From NCBI GenBank assembly GCA_006226375.1, contig SBHC01000018.1, positions 1 to 64,000 on the forward strand: a DNA stretch of 64,000 nucleotides, written 5' to 3'. Under the pieces are notes generated by a model. That model was not told the DNA's origin. It saw only the letters and a program-made list of their open reading frames with translations, and made no database searches. This document shows positions 63,588-64,000 of this stretch, piece by piece. The translations under genes were made by a program, and so were the position numbers. Numbering within the stretch: the stretch's first letter is position 1; each line of letters starts with the position of its first letter. This stretch comes from Deltaproteobacteria bacterium. GTDB lineage: Bacteria; Myxococcota_C; UBA6777.

Positions 63588-64000
63588 TCACGAAGATTTT
63601 GTTGGTGACGCTCGGAAGGCCCCAAGCAGAGCCAGTCCGTAGCAACTCATCGCGATCAAAAAGACATTTTGGAAGCCCACCCAGGCCGCGAGACCCAGCG
63701 CGGCAACCGAGGCGACGACACTGCTCGCGCCGTTGATCCCCCAAGCCCAAGGAATGCTCGATGCGGCGGTGCGCTGCAAATGAAGTACACCCAAAGGCAG
63801 CGGCATCCCCATCAAAATGCCAAGAGGAGCAAGGAGAAGCAAAGAGAGAAGGATTCGGAAGGGGAGAACCCAACTTGTGGTCCACGCCAAGAGTGGATCG
63901 AGAAACAGATAAAAAAGGAACAAACCACCCATCAGTCTCATGAGAAATGTGCGGCTGGCTTGACCTGGATCTGCGTCAGGAGTGGACCACCTCGCTGTCC
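63588..64000 (-). CDS. C-terminal part of a membrane spermidine-synthase-like protein (cut by window edge)
   Basis: The frame stays open to the window end (the apparent ATG at 63941 is internal). The visible ~137 residues have about four TM helices with the pattern LLLLAPLGILMGMPLPLGV, then PWAWGINGASSVVASVAALGLA and FLIAMSCYGLALLG, which matches the C-terminal membrane part of large fused spermidine/polyamine synthase-like proteins. The synthase domain would lie beyond 64000, so its identity is not confirmed. Confidence 0.6.
   Translation of the reverse strand, partial: TARWSTPDADPGQASRTFLMRLMGGLFLFYLFLDPLLAWTTSWVLPFRILLSLLLLAPLGILMGMPLPLGVLHLQRTAASSIPWAWGINGASSVVASVAALGLAAWVGFQNVFLIAMSCYGLALLGAFRASPTKSS

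Overview
The window most resembles a chromosome segment of a myxobacterium-like delta-lineage bacterium (Myxococcota or a close relative). The basis is family content: a complete mglB-mglA polarity module nearly identical in its motifs to the Myxococcus proteins, four large membrane-anchored eukaryote-like Ser/Thr kinases (one with the HRDVSPQN catalytic loop I associate with myxobacteria), PEGA domains, and several giant cysteine-rich outer-surface lipoproteins. Base composition is moderate. I see no insertion sequence, prophage, CRISPR array or plasmid gene. No species name can be given from sequence reading alone.

Layout. 1-78: the 3' end of a 5S rRNA and its terminator, so an rRNA operon ends here. 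211-6094: a degenerate CpaF/TadA-type secretion ATPase with a long disordered tail, then (minus strand) a TPR protein and a Ser/Thr kinase. 6265-11367: a three-gene plus-strand operon with a secreted transglutaminase-like protein, a one-TM carboxypeptidase-regulatory-like protein and an orphan MotA/TolQ-type channel protein, meeting a tail-anchored kinase head-on. 13692-19905: Fe-S PD-(D/E)XK nuclease, four-TM protein, acyl-CoA dehydrogenase, FliK-C-like protein, GAPDH, HEAT-like secreted protein, MaoC dehydratase and tRNA-His. 20394-32768: a giant Cys-rich lipoprotein, a nucleotidase/tetraheme cytochrome fusion, then a tightly packed operon of PEGA protein, kinase with a formylglycine-generating-enzyme-like domain, phosphodiester glycosidase and membrane C39-like peptidase. 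32933-35845: aldo/keto reductase, AraC regulator, CmcJ-like oxidoreductase.

35906-43847 holds two head-to-head paralogous lipoproteins (each with 9 Cys modules plus 14 SBBP beta-propeller repeats). 43911-47236: GNAT, mglA, mglB, a small upstream ORF and moeA. 47396-52679: another kinase with two PEGA-like repeats, a TPR/PEGA-like secreted protein, a GPEP-repeat lipoprotein and a zinc-ribbon membrane protein. 52850-58006: a 1718-residue lipoprotein with about 31 Cys modules. 58441-64000: fatty-acid desaturase, SulP transporter, ArsR regulator with a clear operator, a triple 49-bp repeat, a secreted protein and the C-terminal end of a membrane spermidine-synthase-like protein cut by the window edge.

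Together the segment is dominated by envelope and signalling biology: kinases that couple cytoplasmic signalling to PEGA or FGE-like outer modules, large disulfide-rich surface lipoproteins, and a polarity switch. Functions of the large lipoproteins and of the three-gene transglutaminase/TolQ-like operon cannot be named from sequence; these are the most promising places for an undescribed system.
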